Shown here in pieces: positions 38,201 to 53,200 of a DNA stretch of 64,000 nucleotides. A program made the translations under genes and the position numbers. Source of the stretch: Branchiostoma floridae (lineage: Eukaryota > Chordata > Leptocardii > Amphioxiformes > Branchiostomatidae); contig NC_049986.1 in NCBI RefSeq assembly GCF_000003815.2, positions 11,571,354 through 11,635,353 on the forward strand, in the 5' to 3' direction. The notes under the pieces are model-generated. The model made no database searches. It was not told the origin of the DNA and saw only the letters and a program-made list of their open reading frames with translations. Position 1 is the first letter of the stretch; every line of letters starts with the position of its first letter.

Positions 38201-41200
38201 ATATTCTATCATAGCATTTTTTTCAATGTATCTCTTGTTCCAGACATGCTATGGTCTTGATATTTTGGTGGTAGATAGCTTTTGGTGTCATGAAAAAGTG
38301 GGGCAAGTTTCAGCCCCCTAACATTTAATTGTGGAACTGCATGGGTGTTTTTGTCAAGACACTCCAAATAGGATAACTGCAGAAAGAAACGATGGATTGC
38401 CTGCATTTCAGGCATGCGGGTAGCTTTGGCAAAGATGTTCATAATGATATACATGTTATGCAAATGAGGACTTAATTTGCATAATTAATGAGGAAATTGT
38501 ATAGTTCCATTGTTTTCAATAACTGGACCTCAATACATGTAACACATGTTAATTACGATAGGTGGAATATAAGCAGATACCAAATATGGTAATGAGGAAC
38601 TTATTTGCATAATTTATGTAAAAATTGCAAAACCGCTTTATGATTAATAATGGGAATTTTATAACTGTGATATGTGTACGTTAGTCAATGATGAACAACA
38701 CCATGCATAAATTATGTTAATGTGTTAGTCAATTGCATGAAAGTTACGAAAGCTCTAAATTTTCATGGAGGTATGAGGTCGCCGAACTCTAGTTTACCCT
38801 GCGTTTGTGTGTGTGTCTGTCTGTGTGTAAACAAAATAACTCAAGAACGGTTGGGTGGATTGGTTTCATACTTGGTGTGTTGGTAGTGTGTGATGAAAGC
38901 TGGAAATGATTAGATTTTGGGCCCCCTAGCAACTCCCCTTGGTACTGCAGCGCAACTTCCGGTTTTGCTATCTAGGTGTTCTGAACATGCTATGGTCATG
39001 ATATTTGAGTGTTAGATAGCTCTTGTGCTCAGGAAGAAGCGACATAAGTTTGGGCCCCCTAGCGTCTAGTTTTGGGATAGCAGGGGCATTTTTGTCAAAA
39101 ACTTCTGAAGAGGATAACTCAAGAAGGGAACAGCGGATTAACATCATATTTGGTATGTGGAAACCTTAGACAATGTTGTACAAGATAAGATACTAATTAT
39201 GCAAAATAGGAGCACATTTGCATAATTAATGAGAACATTCTATCATAGCAGTTTTTTCAATGTATCTCTTGTTCTAGACAGCTATGGTCTTGACATTTAA
39301 GCGGTAGATAGCTTTTTGTGTCATGACAAAGTGGAGCAAGTTTCGGCCCCCTAACATTTAATTTGGGAACTGCAGGGGCGTTTTTGTCAAGACATTCCAA
39401 AGAGTATAACTGCAAAAAGGATGGAGGGATTGGCATCATATAAGGCATGCAGGTACCTTGGGCAAAGATGTTCATAATGATATGAATGTTATGCAAATGA
39501 GGAATTAATTTGCATAATTAATGAGCAAATTGTATAATTCGATTGTTTTCAATAACTGGACTTCAATAAATGTAACATGTTAATTATGATGGATGGATTA
39601 TAAGCAGATACCAAATATGGTAATTAGGAACTTATTTGCATAATTTATGCAAAAATTGCTAAACCGCTTTATGATTAATGATGGGAATTTTATTATTGTG
39701 ACACGTGTACGTTAGTCAATGGTGAACAATACCATGCATAAATTATGTTAATGTATCAGTCAATTGCATGAAATTTACAAAAGCTGTAAATATTCATGGA
39801 GGTATGAGGTCGCCGAACTCTAGTTTTTAATGTATTAAGTTGTATATGTTGTAATGTTGCATTTATCAAAGGGTAAACCTGCCTTTTGACATAAAGCACC
39901 AGTTCTGCAGGGTATGTTCATATCACATGTAATCAATCACACAGATACAGTAAAGCCTGTACAAAAATCATGACAGAATTTACAAAGTTACAAGACTGCA
40001 CATTACCACATCCTTCCTCATCCTCTCCATCGCTACAGTCAGCATCACCATCACATGTCCACTGGTCAGGGATACAGACACCAGAGGCGCAGGAGAACTC
40101 TCCCCCCTGACACGTGGACACAGCACCCCCCTCACAGCTCCGTTCGTCAGAGTTATCCCCACAGTCGTTCTGACCATCACACACCCAGCTTGTGGAGACA
40201 CAGACTCCGTTTGCACAGGTGAACTCGGTCGGTTGGCAGGTTGTGGTCGGCGTGGGACAGTCCGGGGGCTCGTCGGACCCGTCAGCGCAGTCGGGGTGGC
40301 CATCGCAGCGCCACTGCTCGGGGACACAGCCTCCAGACTGGCATGGGATCAAACCCTGCTCTGTACTACAGACGGTGTCAGGACAGCCGTCTTCATCTGT
40401 ACTGTCTGTGCAGTCCTGAACCTGATCACATCTAAGGACAGGGGGGAATCCATGGTTACCAAAGCTGACAGCAGAACATAGATGTGCAAATATACAAAAC
40501 ATCTCTGCAACTTAGCTTCCTTTTTACATTTACACACAATCAGGCAAATATGATACTTAACAAAGTACTACTGGCCTATCTCATTACTACATGTAACTGA
40601 AGGTAATATCACGTTACAATTTTACATCTGGCAAGTTACTATTAGTAAGAACAAACTTGACTTGTGTTTGCCTCAAAATATGAAAAAACAGCAGACAGCA
40701 ATTACATGCAAAGAATTTTTCAGAAGGTTGGGGATAATTTGAGGCAGCAGAAAGCTGCACTTAACACTCCCTCTTACCTTCTAACATCAGGCAGACACCT
40801 GTAACCGTCACACAGGAAGTTCTGAGGTGGACAGGTGGCCGGTCTGCAGTCCTGCTCGTCTGACCCATCCCCACAGTCGTCCTCCCCGTCACAGTGCCAG
40901 GCCTCCATGATGCACCGTCCGTTGGTGCAGGTGAAGTCAACAACAGAACACGTGCGTTCTGATGGGACAACAGAAAACACATTCCAAGTCCAGACATTCA
41001 CTCTTCCAACTCTTGTAAACGATAGCTTGCTTTGTGTCTATTTTCTGACCAATGTGAAAAATCAATGTCATTTAAAGAGTAATGAAAACTGCCATTTTGG
41101 ACCATCTTTTCCATCAATTTCAAGTGGAAATATCCCAAGGTCCAGTAAACTACATGTATGTCTACTAGGTACTAAAGATGGAAAGAATGACGTCTTACCA

Positions 41201-44200
41201 CAGTTGTGTTCATCTGAAGAGTCCTGGCAGTCCTCGTTACCGTCACACACCAGCTCTTGTGACAGACAACTCTTGTCTCCACACTGGAACATGTCTGAGG
41301 GGCACTTTTCGTATTCTGGGGGAATAACAAACTTATCATTTCAAACCTTGTAAGTTACTTGCCACAACAGACTAGGTTATACTTATCTATAATGAAGGAC
41401 AGCCACTGTTAACTGCCTGTAAATAAAACTTAAGAAACTGATATATAAAAAAGTGGCATCCAGGTACAAAAAGATGGTGCCATGTTACTACAAACAGAAA
41501 AAAATTGTACATCATTCCTTCCTATTGATCAAAATGAACTAAGGTCAATTCCTCCTTAGTTACCTTTACAGGTGTTTCCCTCCAGGTGCAGGTTGTCAGG
41601 ACAGGTGCACTTTTGTCCATCAGGTGTATTAAGACAAAAGTGACTACATCCACCGTTGTTTGTGACACAGGGACTAGTACCTGGTAAACAAACAAACCCA
41701 TTTCACCTTACGTAATGACATGTCCATGGTGCTGAACAGACATCAAATCAAATACCCACAATTAGGAACAGTTAGGAATGAAGTGTTACCAGTGTCTCTG
41801 CCCTGGGAGCCACATGGTCATTGGTGTAACAGCCATTTCATGAATGACAAAGAAAACATTGTGAAATCTTTGCTTATTAATCATCTTCATGATCAACTAA
41901 TATACCACTTTCTTTCAGAGAAGACTAAAATTTCAAACAAGGTCGAACCTATGTGTAGCATTTGCTAATTTATGTAAGATTAAAAAACATCTTCAAAAGC
42001 AACAACAATTACAGAACAGAGTACTACCACAGTGAGTCCAAACAACACAGTGCTCATTATCACTGCAACAATCTCATTAGTTCTGCATTGTAGTCTCTAT
42101 ACCACATACTGTACACGGAGCCCTAATGTATAGAAAGTTTCATCCAGTATGTAGCTTATATTCAGCTTAGGTTTGTCTTACCTTGCTGCCTGTATTCATC
42201 CACTAACTTGAGGTCCATGATGCCATGCTGTCTGCTTAGAAGAACAGTGGAGCTGATGCCTGTATGCTTATTTGCACTGTGAATGGAAGCTGAAAAAAGT
42301 ATGACACGTTAACATTTACTTATATGACAGGATAGGTAATGAATCAACCTAGATTAAAGTAATAATCTCTCTCACAGACTTGAGCAATGCAGAGGGATAT
42401 AACTTTAAGTTTAACGTCTGGTTCTAATGACTGAACATCAAATCCACACTAACCCGTGTTCCAGTCGGTCCAGAAGATCCTGTTCTGGGAAACAGTGAGA
42501 GCGAACGGGTGCTGCAAGTTCCCCAAGACCGTCCTCCTGTTTGCTCCGTCTGTGTCTACTGACTCAATACTGTCTGTTCCTGCATCAGCCCAGTAAAGCT
42601 CTCCCTCTGTAAAATCTGTAAAAGAAGTAAATTAGGGTTACTGACTGTAGCTCTATCTACAAGGATTTCAATGCAGATGATCAACATATACTTGATTGTT
42701 TTTTCCAAGCTCTAAAAACTTCCTATCATTTATCTTTTGTCAACTTTAAACTGTGGCAGTCAATCCATATGATATGCTCATTGCAAATGTAAATTTTTTT
42801 TGGTCGTCTTTGCAAGTAGGAGGACAAATCAAGAGAAATGCTGAGAAGCTCTTACCCAAGGTGATACCATTAGGCCACCTGAGTCCAGAACCTACAAGGA
42901 TTCTCCTGTCCAATCCATCCAGGGTGACACGTTCTATCTTAGGTTCACTGCCCCAGTCACTCAAGAACAAGTACCTGCATAGGACAGTGTAATGTACACC
43001 TTTACATGTGAGATATTGTGGTATACAGCAATAACAAAGACAGTTTTTCAGGAAAGTGTTGTGCCATTAAAATGTGCCACAATGTGACATTGCAAATTGT
43101 TAGGAATCACATTATCAGGCAATTAGGGAGGGTTACACGTACCTTCCCACTGTTCTTCAGAAACAAAGAAACAGCCATCATCATCATCATCATGTACATC
43201 AAGGAGACCTCCTTGGTATCATTGATTTCAGAGTGCAAATGTGGGAAATTGTGGACAACTGCTAATAAACTAAGCAGACTTTAATTTAAGATTTGTTTAC
43301 CCTTTGACAGGATCCACAGCGATCCCCCTGGGTTTGTCCAGCCTGTTCCTGAGGAAGGTTGAGCGGTAGGCTCCGTCCAGACGGGACATCTCTATTACGT
43401 TCCTGCCGGAGTCCACCCAGAAAAGGTTGTCTCCTAACCAGTCTACAGCCAGACCATCTACCGTGTGTAGACCCTGGTCTATCACAACCTCACTGTCAGG
43501 GAATATAGAGGATTAGGTCATTTCTGGGCCGTATACACATGGGGCTTATAACAATGTTTGAAGCCCAAAAGGCTGCAATTTATCCCAGTTTCAGTGTAAC
43601 TAGTAGACTACAGAGTTTTGGACCTCTTACGGTAAGATTCTAATTTTCAAGCAAACATCACTCTATAAACTTGCCATGCACGTAAGTCTGTCTAGGATAT
43701 TCATCATGCTTTTTTATCTCAGCAGCTAAGAAATTGACCCATTTTGTAGTTAAGAAACTTGCCTTCTCTCTGTGTCATTCAGGTAGGTCCTGTAGATGAT
43801 ATCAGAAGTGACATCACTGTAGAACAACATCTGCTTCTCCCAGTGGAAGTCCAAGGCTACAACACTCTGAGCACCCGCTGGTTTCAGGGCCTCCGTTGTG
43901 CTGGAGGCTGTGTCCAGGTTCAGCTGTCTGATCTCAGTGTGCATGGAGAACAGCAGGTATGCTTGAGAACTGTCATCTGGGAAATAACACAAAGTTGGGA
44001 CATGGGTGGTTATGGCATGTCTATGTGTGGTAAATATTAAATTTGAACATGACCAGTAGTGATGTTGCTGTTATAGGTGTGTATAGGTCTGGAGGTGTAC
44101 GTCACTCACAGTGAATCAAATTATCATACAATGAAGGTCACAATACACCAATGTCAGTATTAGAAGGTGTTTTCTGAACAAAATTTCAGATGCTACATGC

Positions 44201-47200
44201 TTGGTCTAAAATCTCAAAACCATTTTTTTTTCACATGATAGCATTGGCATTTCTATAATTCAATGCAAGTCACCAGAAGAAGTATCATGTTGCCTCAGCA
44301 TCTTCTACAATATCCATGTGTTAAAAGCAGACTGACCGATACAGGTGCGTCCATCCACTGCCACATGTAGTCCTTCTGTACAGGCGCAGGTGAACCCTCC
44401 TCCTGGTCGCAGCAGGCACAGGTGAGAACATGGGTTGTCTTCACATGGATTGAGCACTGTGTAGAGGAGAGGTTTTAGAAGAATTTGACAGATTATAATT
44501 GAAGTATTGAAGAACAAGGCAGAACAATTTTACAAACTCTGAAAGACATGCTTTATCAAACCTTTTGTGTGCAGTTGCTAAACTTGTTTTTATTCCCTTT
44601 TAAATGACCATCAAAATGTACAGTATTTCCTTTTAAACGACCATCAAATTATCAGTGACTACAGGCAACATTTTGACAGGGGAAAAAAACATGTATAAAA
44701 GACTAAGTGCATCACACTACAAGTATATTTGCCATAACTTTTTATATCTCGTCTTCCAAAATGACAAATGATTAAAACATCCTGTTCTAAAACCTTATTC
44801 CAAGATGGGTGAAGGTTTCACACAAAGCCTGTACTCACTAGTGGGCTGCTGCAGTGGATGATAGACCAGGATGCCCATGGGTTGGTTCATCCCTTTCACC
44901 ATGTCACGCTGATGTTTGCCTGTGAACTTGTCTACAGTCTGCACCGAGGCCAGGTGCCAGTCAGACCAGTACAGGAAGTCTTCGAACACAGCGAGGGAAA
45001 ACGGGTGCTGCAACTGTCCCTCTAGCACAGTCTTTACAGACAGGACATGAACAAATTATGTTATTGGATTATACAACTACATTCATCACGTCTATCGCAG
45101 TAAAAGCCAGTTTCACCAATAGTATCAGTTTAACTCTATCCAAGGTAGGAAACCAATGATTGTTCCCATATGTAGGAGTCATTATTAGTAAGTACTACAG
45201 GACTGAAAATGAGAAAGTTGCACATTTTCATAATACAGGCAAATAAAACCTTTTTCTTCGTTCCCATCAGCTTGCTTCATATCCAGTCTTGTAACAGCAA
45301 GTCAAACAATTTTATCAAATCTAACACAACTTCATAATGTACCAGTTTTAAAATAGTGATCTCATTTGTACATAAAAAGCAAGAATATGTCTTATCTCAC
45401 CTCGCTATTCCCACCATCCAGATCCATCCTCTGCACAATGTCAAGCTTGGCATCAATCCAGTAGATCTTGTCCAGGGAAAAATCGATGACCAAGTCATTG
45501 GGCCAACCCACCAGCTGGTTTTCCAAGACTCTCCTCTGCGACCCGTCCATACCGGCTACCTCAATCTTGGGTTCATAACCCCAGTCTGTCCAGTACATCA
45601 GGCTGGCAGCAACAACATGACAAAGGTCAGGATACAAGATACTAATCACTGGTCTACATAGTAACAAACAAGCATGAACTTAATGGCTGTCTGTTGTGTG
45701 TTAATCCATCTCGTTATGAAGGATGAGAGTTCAAGTTCAGTTATATTTGTAGGGCTGTAGATATACCAGAGACAAACAAGAGAAGACAAGAATGACTTTC
45801 CTGGAATTCACAACAAAAGTGACTTCTATATAATTTTAATCACACTTAACAACTGCAGCAGACATCCAGCATCCACAATATTGAAAGAGATAAATACAGT
45901 ATAAAACTTTAAAAGCCAAAATTAGAAAATTACTCTACTATTGCTAATCTGTACTGCCCCCTACCCATTTCTAGGGTCCACTGCTATGGCTCTTGGCTGG
46001 TCCAGGTTGTCCCCCAGCAGCACAGTTTGGTGGGCCCCGTCCATGGTGCTGACAGAGATGGTGTTGTACCCTGCGTCTGTCCAGTACAAGTTCCTCCCCA
46101 CCCAGTCCACTGCCAGCCCATCTGGGGTCTTCAGTCCTGAGGGGAAGTTAGCACGAACTTAGGACATTCATTTGTAATCTGTTGAGCCATCTGGTCTAAA
46201 GTGATGAAGGGAAATCACATGTTTTGGATCATTCCCAAAGCAACAGTTACGCTTTCAGAATTTTTTATCTGTTCCTAAAACCTTAATGTACTTAATAGGC
46301 ACATGGCTGCACTGGAGTACAACTCTCTCCACCTCCTATTTATTTCAAAATTGGGATTGAAGTTACTGAAGTCAAACTGCTAGTGATTTACCTCTATCTT
46401 ATGACTATTGTATTGCTATGAAGACAGGATTCTTAATGGGACAAATACTCTCATAATTGCCAAGTTTGTTTGTCCTGAACTCCATACCTGTGGTAATCAC
46501 TCTCCTGATATCTTCTCCTCCCAGCTTGACAGAAGATATGACCTCATCTGACACATCAGTCCAGTATAACCTACACAACAAGCAAGAAAGACTTATAAAT
46601 TGTTTCCAGCCTCTAAAAACAAACAGGTTTAGACATCAGGTCAGTTTTTATGTATCCTGATAAAGACTGGGCTTTTTCTCTTCAGCAAGAAGAAATCAAT
46701 TGCTACAAATCTCATTGTCTTTGTGATTCCTACTTTGTCACTCGGACTTGAAGGATAGGTAGGATGTATAACACCTTAGCAGGAACATCCCCCCAACAGC
46801 ACTCACCTTTCCTCCACACTGTCAAAGGACAGGGCCACCGTGTTCCTCAGGTGGTTGACAACAGAGTTGTACTGGCCCGTCCTCAGGTCCTGGGTACGGA
46901 TGTCGTGTCGGGAAGAAACCACAAGAACTGGATTGGGGCCTGCAAAGGAATATTATTCCATATTTACATTTGATTAGATTACATTTTCTATAATTTACAA
47001 ATAATAATAAAGCATACCAGCTCTGTACACAGTTATTGTCTTAGCATTTACAGCATAGTTGACGCACATGCACAGAATGTACTACAGTCAAACTTGGCCG
47101 AGTAACCACTTGGCGCAGGCATGCGCAACCACCTGTCATCAGAGGACACATCCAACCAGTCCTGTCCATTTTTTATGTATCTGCATCTGGTACCTCTGTT

Positions 47201-50200
47201 CCAATTCCCATTTACTTCTCTCTGATATTTGGACAACAGCAAAAGAAAACACTAGTGTATAGCATGATGCAAAGCATGGTATCAAAAATATGATGATGAC
47301 TCTCTTGATGGGCCATTAGAAGAATGTACAATGTAGGGGACATACCTTGTGCCTTGCACTTAGTTCCCAGCTCCATGTAGTAACCATCCCGACAGCTGCA
47401 CCTGTAGGACCCCTTAGTGTTGTCACAGCCCTGACTGCAACTGCCTGGTGTAGCACACTCATTCACATCTACAGCAGGAGAACATGTTAAACCATTGTTT
47501 TGATAGTGCACTATACATCAAAGAAATACAAGTTGTCAGCTTGCATGAAAAATGTATAAGAAGTACCATTTTCATAAAAACTGAAGTCAACAGAATAGAG
47601 TTGCAGCCCAGCTAGTTGCTCTTGGACATTTTTGTCAGGGAAGCTGTGCAGTAATAATTTTTGTTGCAAGAATAACAGAACATTGAAAAGTCAATACCTT
47701 CACATGTAATGTTGTCTGAGCTGATGTTAAATCCTTCATGGCAGTGACAGAGCGGTCCATCAGGTGTGGGGTAGCAGTCTGCTGGCCCGGCACAAGGGGA
47801 TGTTTGACACAGTTGGGGACCTGAAATACACAATCATGCACATGTACATGGCACATTTTCTTCAAAATCCTAATTGATCTCAATCTATGACTATGAGTTA
47901 AGACAATAATCTCAACATCTGTCTGACCAAAAACAAACATGTTGAAATGGTAAACACTGGTCACTATACAGGATCATTGAAAGCAGAAAAACTACATGAG
48001 GAAAGTGAAGTTCCTTACCACATTTTCCGCCTTCATCATTCCCATTCCTGCAGTGTGGAACCCTGTCACAGACAGCCTGCAACTGCACACAGAGACCATC
48101 CCCACACGGGTACCCCTCCGTACAGTCCACAAACTCTCCTCCTAACAACATTCAGGAAAAAATATCAACTACAAAATGCTGCATCTAGGCATGCTTGGAT
48201 AGAACCATAGATAACTTCTGTCCAACTGCCAGTTATTAAAAACAAAACTCACAATTACTGTTTCTGAGTGGTGCCGAATGGCAGCTCACTCCAGACCCTT
48301 AGCTTGCAATTTAACCCCGCCTATTTTAAGCCCCTGGCTGCAAAGAGGGAGTAGTCGGCCCACCCAATAACAACACTAACAGTTGTCATATCATCAGATA
48401 ATAGACCATGTACAAGTTTGATTCTTCCTAATATAACAATGATATTGGGTAACCTCCTATGTAGGGGGTCTGTACCTATTGCGCAGTCCTGTTCATCAGC
48501 ACCATCAGTGCAGTCCTCATCTCCATCACATTTCCAGCGCAGAGGAACACACTCCCCAGTCCCACACTGCAGCTCCATGGGGTGGCAGGTATGCAGGGCT
48601 ATAGGTGTGAAGGATAACATCAAATTACAGCTTCAACTCATTGTGTTTGCAATGCCAACAACTCAGTGTTTGCAATGCCAACTTGATTACCTCTCGGAAG
48701 TGCTTAAAGACTAAGAGGCTATCCTCAGTGAAGAAAGTAACCTCAACTTCTGTAATGCAGCTCAATAAACAATACTTTTTATTCACTTTTGCAAAACTCA
48801 CCATTTTTGAAAAGTTTGTTACTTACTACAGTTGCTCTCATCAGAGCCATCCACACAGTCGTTCTTGAAGTCACAAAGCCACACGTTGGGGATGCAGTGA
48901 GAATGGTCTGCACACTGGAAACCATCACAGTCAGGGGCTGCTGTTATCTCTGTTCAGAAATTCAACAAAAACATTGTTCTATTATCTGTGACCTGCAAAT
49001 CTCCAATAGTAGCAGAGGTAGCTCCCGTCCACAACTAACAACAGGTGATGGTGCTAATAAGTAGTGTTGGATCATTATCTGTACCAGGCATGGAGGATCA
49101 TTTTAGGCAGAGAGAAGAGAACAGTAAGGCATGGAAACAATTATCAGGTCTGCATGGCCTATTATTACCACTATACGCATTAAAAGCAGGGCATAAAATT
49201 CATACAGTGGGCTACATTTTTGCTACTACATAACATCAAAGTCAGAGAATAGTTAGTAATACCACAATTGGCCTCGTCAGACTGATCTTCACAGTCGTTG
49301 TCCCCGTCACATTTCCAGCTTCCCAGAATGCACTGTCCACTCCGACACCTGAACTCATTCTCACTGCAGCTCTCATAGTCTGGGAAGGAAAGAGTACAGA
49401 TGTACAAAATATTACACTAACTGTTGAAGATTTCAAAGTAAGCTTTCTTTTTAAACACAAGACAAAAAAGATGTAGCAGAAATATTTTAATATTTTAAAA
49501 AATATGAACAGATCAATCTATGTAAAAATCTACCACGTGTTAAGAAGTCATTATGCATCTTCAGAAAAGATGTTTTGAAGTTTTGGTACTTCAAGTTGGC
49601 ATGTGCACAATCAAAAGTAAGAATTGTAAAAAGCATATACTGTACCGCATTCTTCTTCATCTGACCCATCTGAACAGTCGTGGTCATGGTCACAGTGCCA
49701 GGACTGGGGGATGCAGTGTCCAGACCTGCACTGGAACTCACAGGGCTTGGGTTCAGCTGGACATGGGAAGTCAGACAAAAGCTTGACACCTTTCTACAAC
49801 AAAATGCTTGGTTTATGCCGTATTGCAAAAAAACAAACTTGAAAAATGTTGGATCGGTTTGAAAACTGTTGAAAATCTACATTCAGATTTTGACTTTGTG
49901 GAATGTGAATCCAGCGTTGACTAAAAAAATTAACTTCAAGCTTGTTAAAATCAAGGGAAACAAACAAAAAAAACAGTCTGTGGATACAAGAAAACTTCCA
50001 ACATATGTTAGATAACTTGTTAACACAAACTATTGCCAACAACTGCTGAACCAGACCTGTTTCACATGTACATGTGTATGTAATTTTAGTGCTGAGCTTA
50101 GTTCAATAAAACATGTGTTGATGGGAAAGAATTTGATGTTTTTAAACAACCTACAGTTATACTTATAGGTGAAAAGCTGCTCGAACAGGCTCAAAAATGA

Positions 50201-53200
50201 AAACTTTTTTTAACATCAAGCACAACGAAATAAATGGTATTAGGGTCAAGATTTTTTGCCAAAAAGTGCTGAAACATACACTAAATACAACAAGCCAAAT
50301 AAAATGAACAATGATAAACTGAAAGAAAAATTTCAATAACTGGTGCTCAAGTTAATAATGAAAAAAAAATCTCCTCAATAAGTTTTGAACAGAGACACTG
50401 GGATTCTAGAAGATATGACTCAACTAGTTGCGCGCTTGTTCCTAGTAGTGAAGCGTAGGGTCGTACCACAGCCTCCTTCCTCGTCGGAGTTATCGGGGCA
50501 GTCCTTGTAACCGTCACAGCGCCACGACATCTGGATACACGGGTAGCCTTGGAGACACTGGAACTGGCCGGCTGGACACGTCACAGCTCCTGCAGACCAG
50601 TCACCATATATTCAGGTTACTTCAGTCCTTTCAAGATGGTGTTACCTTGTATGTTTAGCTCACAGTTTGACTTAATGCTCCATACAACATGTCCTTATCA
50701 TGTTTGCATATAATTTTATGGCTGTTCATCTTATCTAACTTATGAGAACCGGAAACTAATGCAATGGTTGGAAAAGTCTAATGCAATAGTTTTTAATGAA
50801 TATCATAGGTTTCATATGAACATAGAAAAGTTGCAAATCTGTTTTATTTCTATTTTGCTCTCAGTTCAGAATATCATGCTAGAGAATTTATGTACAGTGC
50901 CAACATGCAATAAGTCCAAGACACATCATACATTTTCACCAAAAGTTGCTTTGTCTCATTTAGAGCTGTAAAAAAATACATGCACGATATATCAAGTGAC
51001 ATTCCTGGTTACCCATGAAACTTACCACATTTAGATTCATCAGAATTGTCAGCGCAGTCATTATCGGTGTCGCACACCCAGTGAGAGGGGATACATCGCC
51101 CATTGTCACACTGAAATTTGTCCTCACCACAAATTTCCACTAGAGCCAAGGAACAAAGATGGGAGCAAATGGCAGAAAAGACAGAAAAAGATGAATTACT
51201 TTTCAAGAAAATAGCTTGTAAGGACATAACTACAGTGAAACCTGCCTTAGGGGTCACCTGAGTATAGGGGCCACCTGGCCATTGCGGTCACTTTTTGTCG
51301 GTCCCTTGGATTTTTCCCATTGACGTAAGCATTAAGAAATAGTCTATAGCGGTCACCTGTCGAATGCGGTCGCGGCCAGCCGATTTTCGGTCCGGCCGCT
51401 ATGCCAACACTGCCGATAGCGGTCACCGGCGCGACTGGCCGGCCGCGTTACGCCGCGCTAAACCCACGCGGGGTTCACTTTTTTTCAATTTCTGCACTAC
51501 ATCAGCAAAATGTAGGCTCAACTTGGACGATTTACGAAGGAAACATTGAATAAAGAAACATTTTACAAAATTATGTGATTTTATGCGAAGTTTTTCCACC
51601 AAAGTGTTGTTGGAGTTTTTCTCGTCTCAGACTCTTTGCACTCTACCCTTCTCTACATCGTCATTTCTGTGCAGACTGAAAGAATGTATGGACAGATTTT
51701 ACAAGTAGACCGTCCGTTCATGTATCTGATGTTATAGGCTCTTGAAATCCATGTGCGATGGTCTAATTTTCGTATTCCGCGGGCCAAAAATATCGGAATT
51801 GTATTTGCGTAAATTTTCCAAGATGGCGCCGCCTCAGAAAATAAACAAGGTCAATAGGGGTCAGTGGACGACTCCATTTTTGCCAAGGTAAAATGTGGGA
51901 ACAACAATTCTGATTTATAGCACAAAATACGGTGATTATGGTATAAAACGATAAGAATCAATTAAATCAACGTTATTTATGTAAGAACTAGACGAAGTTG
52001 GATTTTTGTCAAAGAAATAATCCTACGTATAGACAGTTTTATTTCGACGTGACCACCTTGGCATAATGGCGCATGCAGACAAGTCAAGCCAAGCCTTCCT
52101 GAACAAGTGAAAGTTTTTGTGGCGTTTTGATGTTTAGAAATGATTATGAACTTGTTATCAGCAGTGATTGAACGTCTAATTTTTGCCGGCAACTAGCGGA
52201 ATTTACACGATTTGTCTATTCGATTGGCAAAGTTGCCGGAGACGCAGAAAAGTCAGATCGAGGAACAAAGGAAAAATGGCGGCGCTGACTTCGTGTTCAG
52301 ACAAGAGAACCAAGCAAATGTCTGTCAGTTTTGACTCAGAAATACGATGTCGAAGGCTTCGACTCCCGAGGGACACGCATTGACGTTGGTCATTCGGCGT
52401 TCCGAGAACGGCAATTCCCCCCGTCAACTAGCGGCTGATTTCGGAGCAGGTGTCGGTCGGACTCAGATTAGTGTTAATGTCTAAATTATAGTACACTGTC
52501 TTCTAATGTCATGATTGACATACATTTTGACTATACAGAAATAAGGGAGCAGCTACAGTGCTGTAGCAGTAGTAGTAATACAAATCTATTTGATTAAACT
52601 GTTTGTTTTAAACTCATATTTAGTTTAAATGTATAACCTTTATAATATTGTCAATAAATACTCAGTATCTCAACGGAAGCTGAATGCCTTGTCACTTATT
52701 GCTTGTGGTGAAATGTACTGGTAACGTTACCTTTTTGGCTATACTGCCTATAGGGGCCACCTGCCCATAGGGGCCAAATTTGGTCAGTCCCTTGAGTGAC
52801 CCCTATAGACAGGTTTCACTGTACACAGATTTCTATAGAACACATCAGCCAGATAAGTGTCACTCTCTAATCTACAACAATGAAAGCAGGGTTTGTAGAG
52901 TGATGATGCCATTAACTTGTGTGACTTCAGAAAAGATGAATTTACATTCTATAGGACTATTGAGAATAATGTAAATAGTAAGAGGAATCCTTATAGACAA
53001 AAGGCATAACTAACCGGTGGGACTGGGGAATGGTGACTGTGGGTCCTGACAAGTTCTCCCATCCGTCTGTAGCTGCCATCCAGTAGGACACCTGCAGGTG
53101 TAGCCCTGCGGCTGTGTGGGAGACAGCAGACACAGGTGGCTACAGGTGTTCCCACCTCCATTACTGCAGGGGTTAGGGGCTGGAACAGAGGGTACATGGG

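Noticed and set aside
36714-39826. CRISPR-like or coding interpretation of the 1-kb array.
   Set aside because: Units are long, adjacent and without unique spacers, and the ORFs within are short and differ between copies.
47085-47170. ACAGTCAAACTTGG start resembling the pogo-like ends.
   Set aside because: Only one end is present and the similarity is short.
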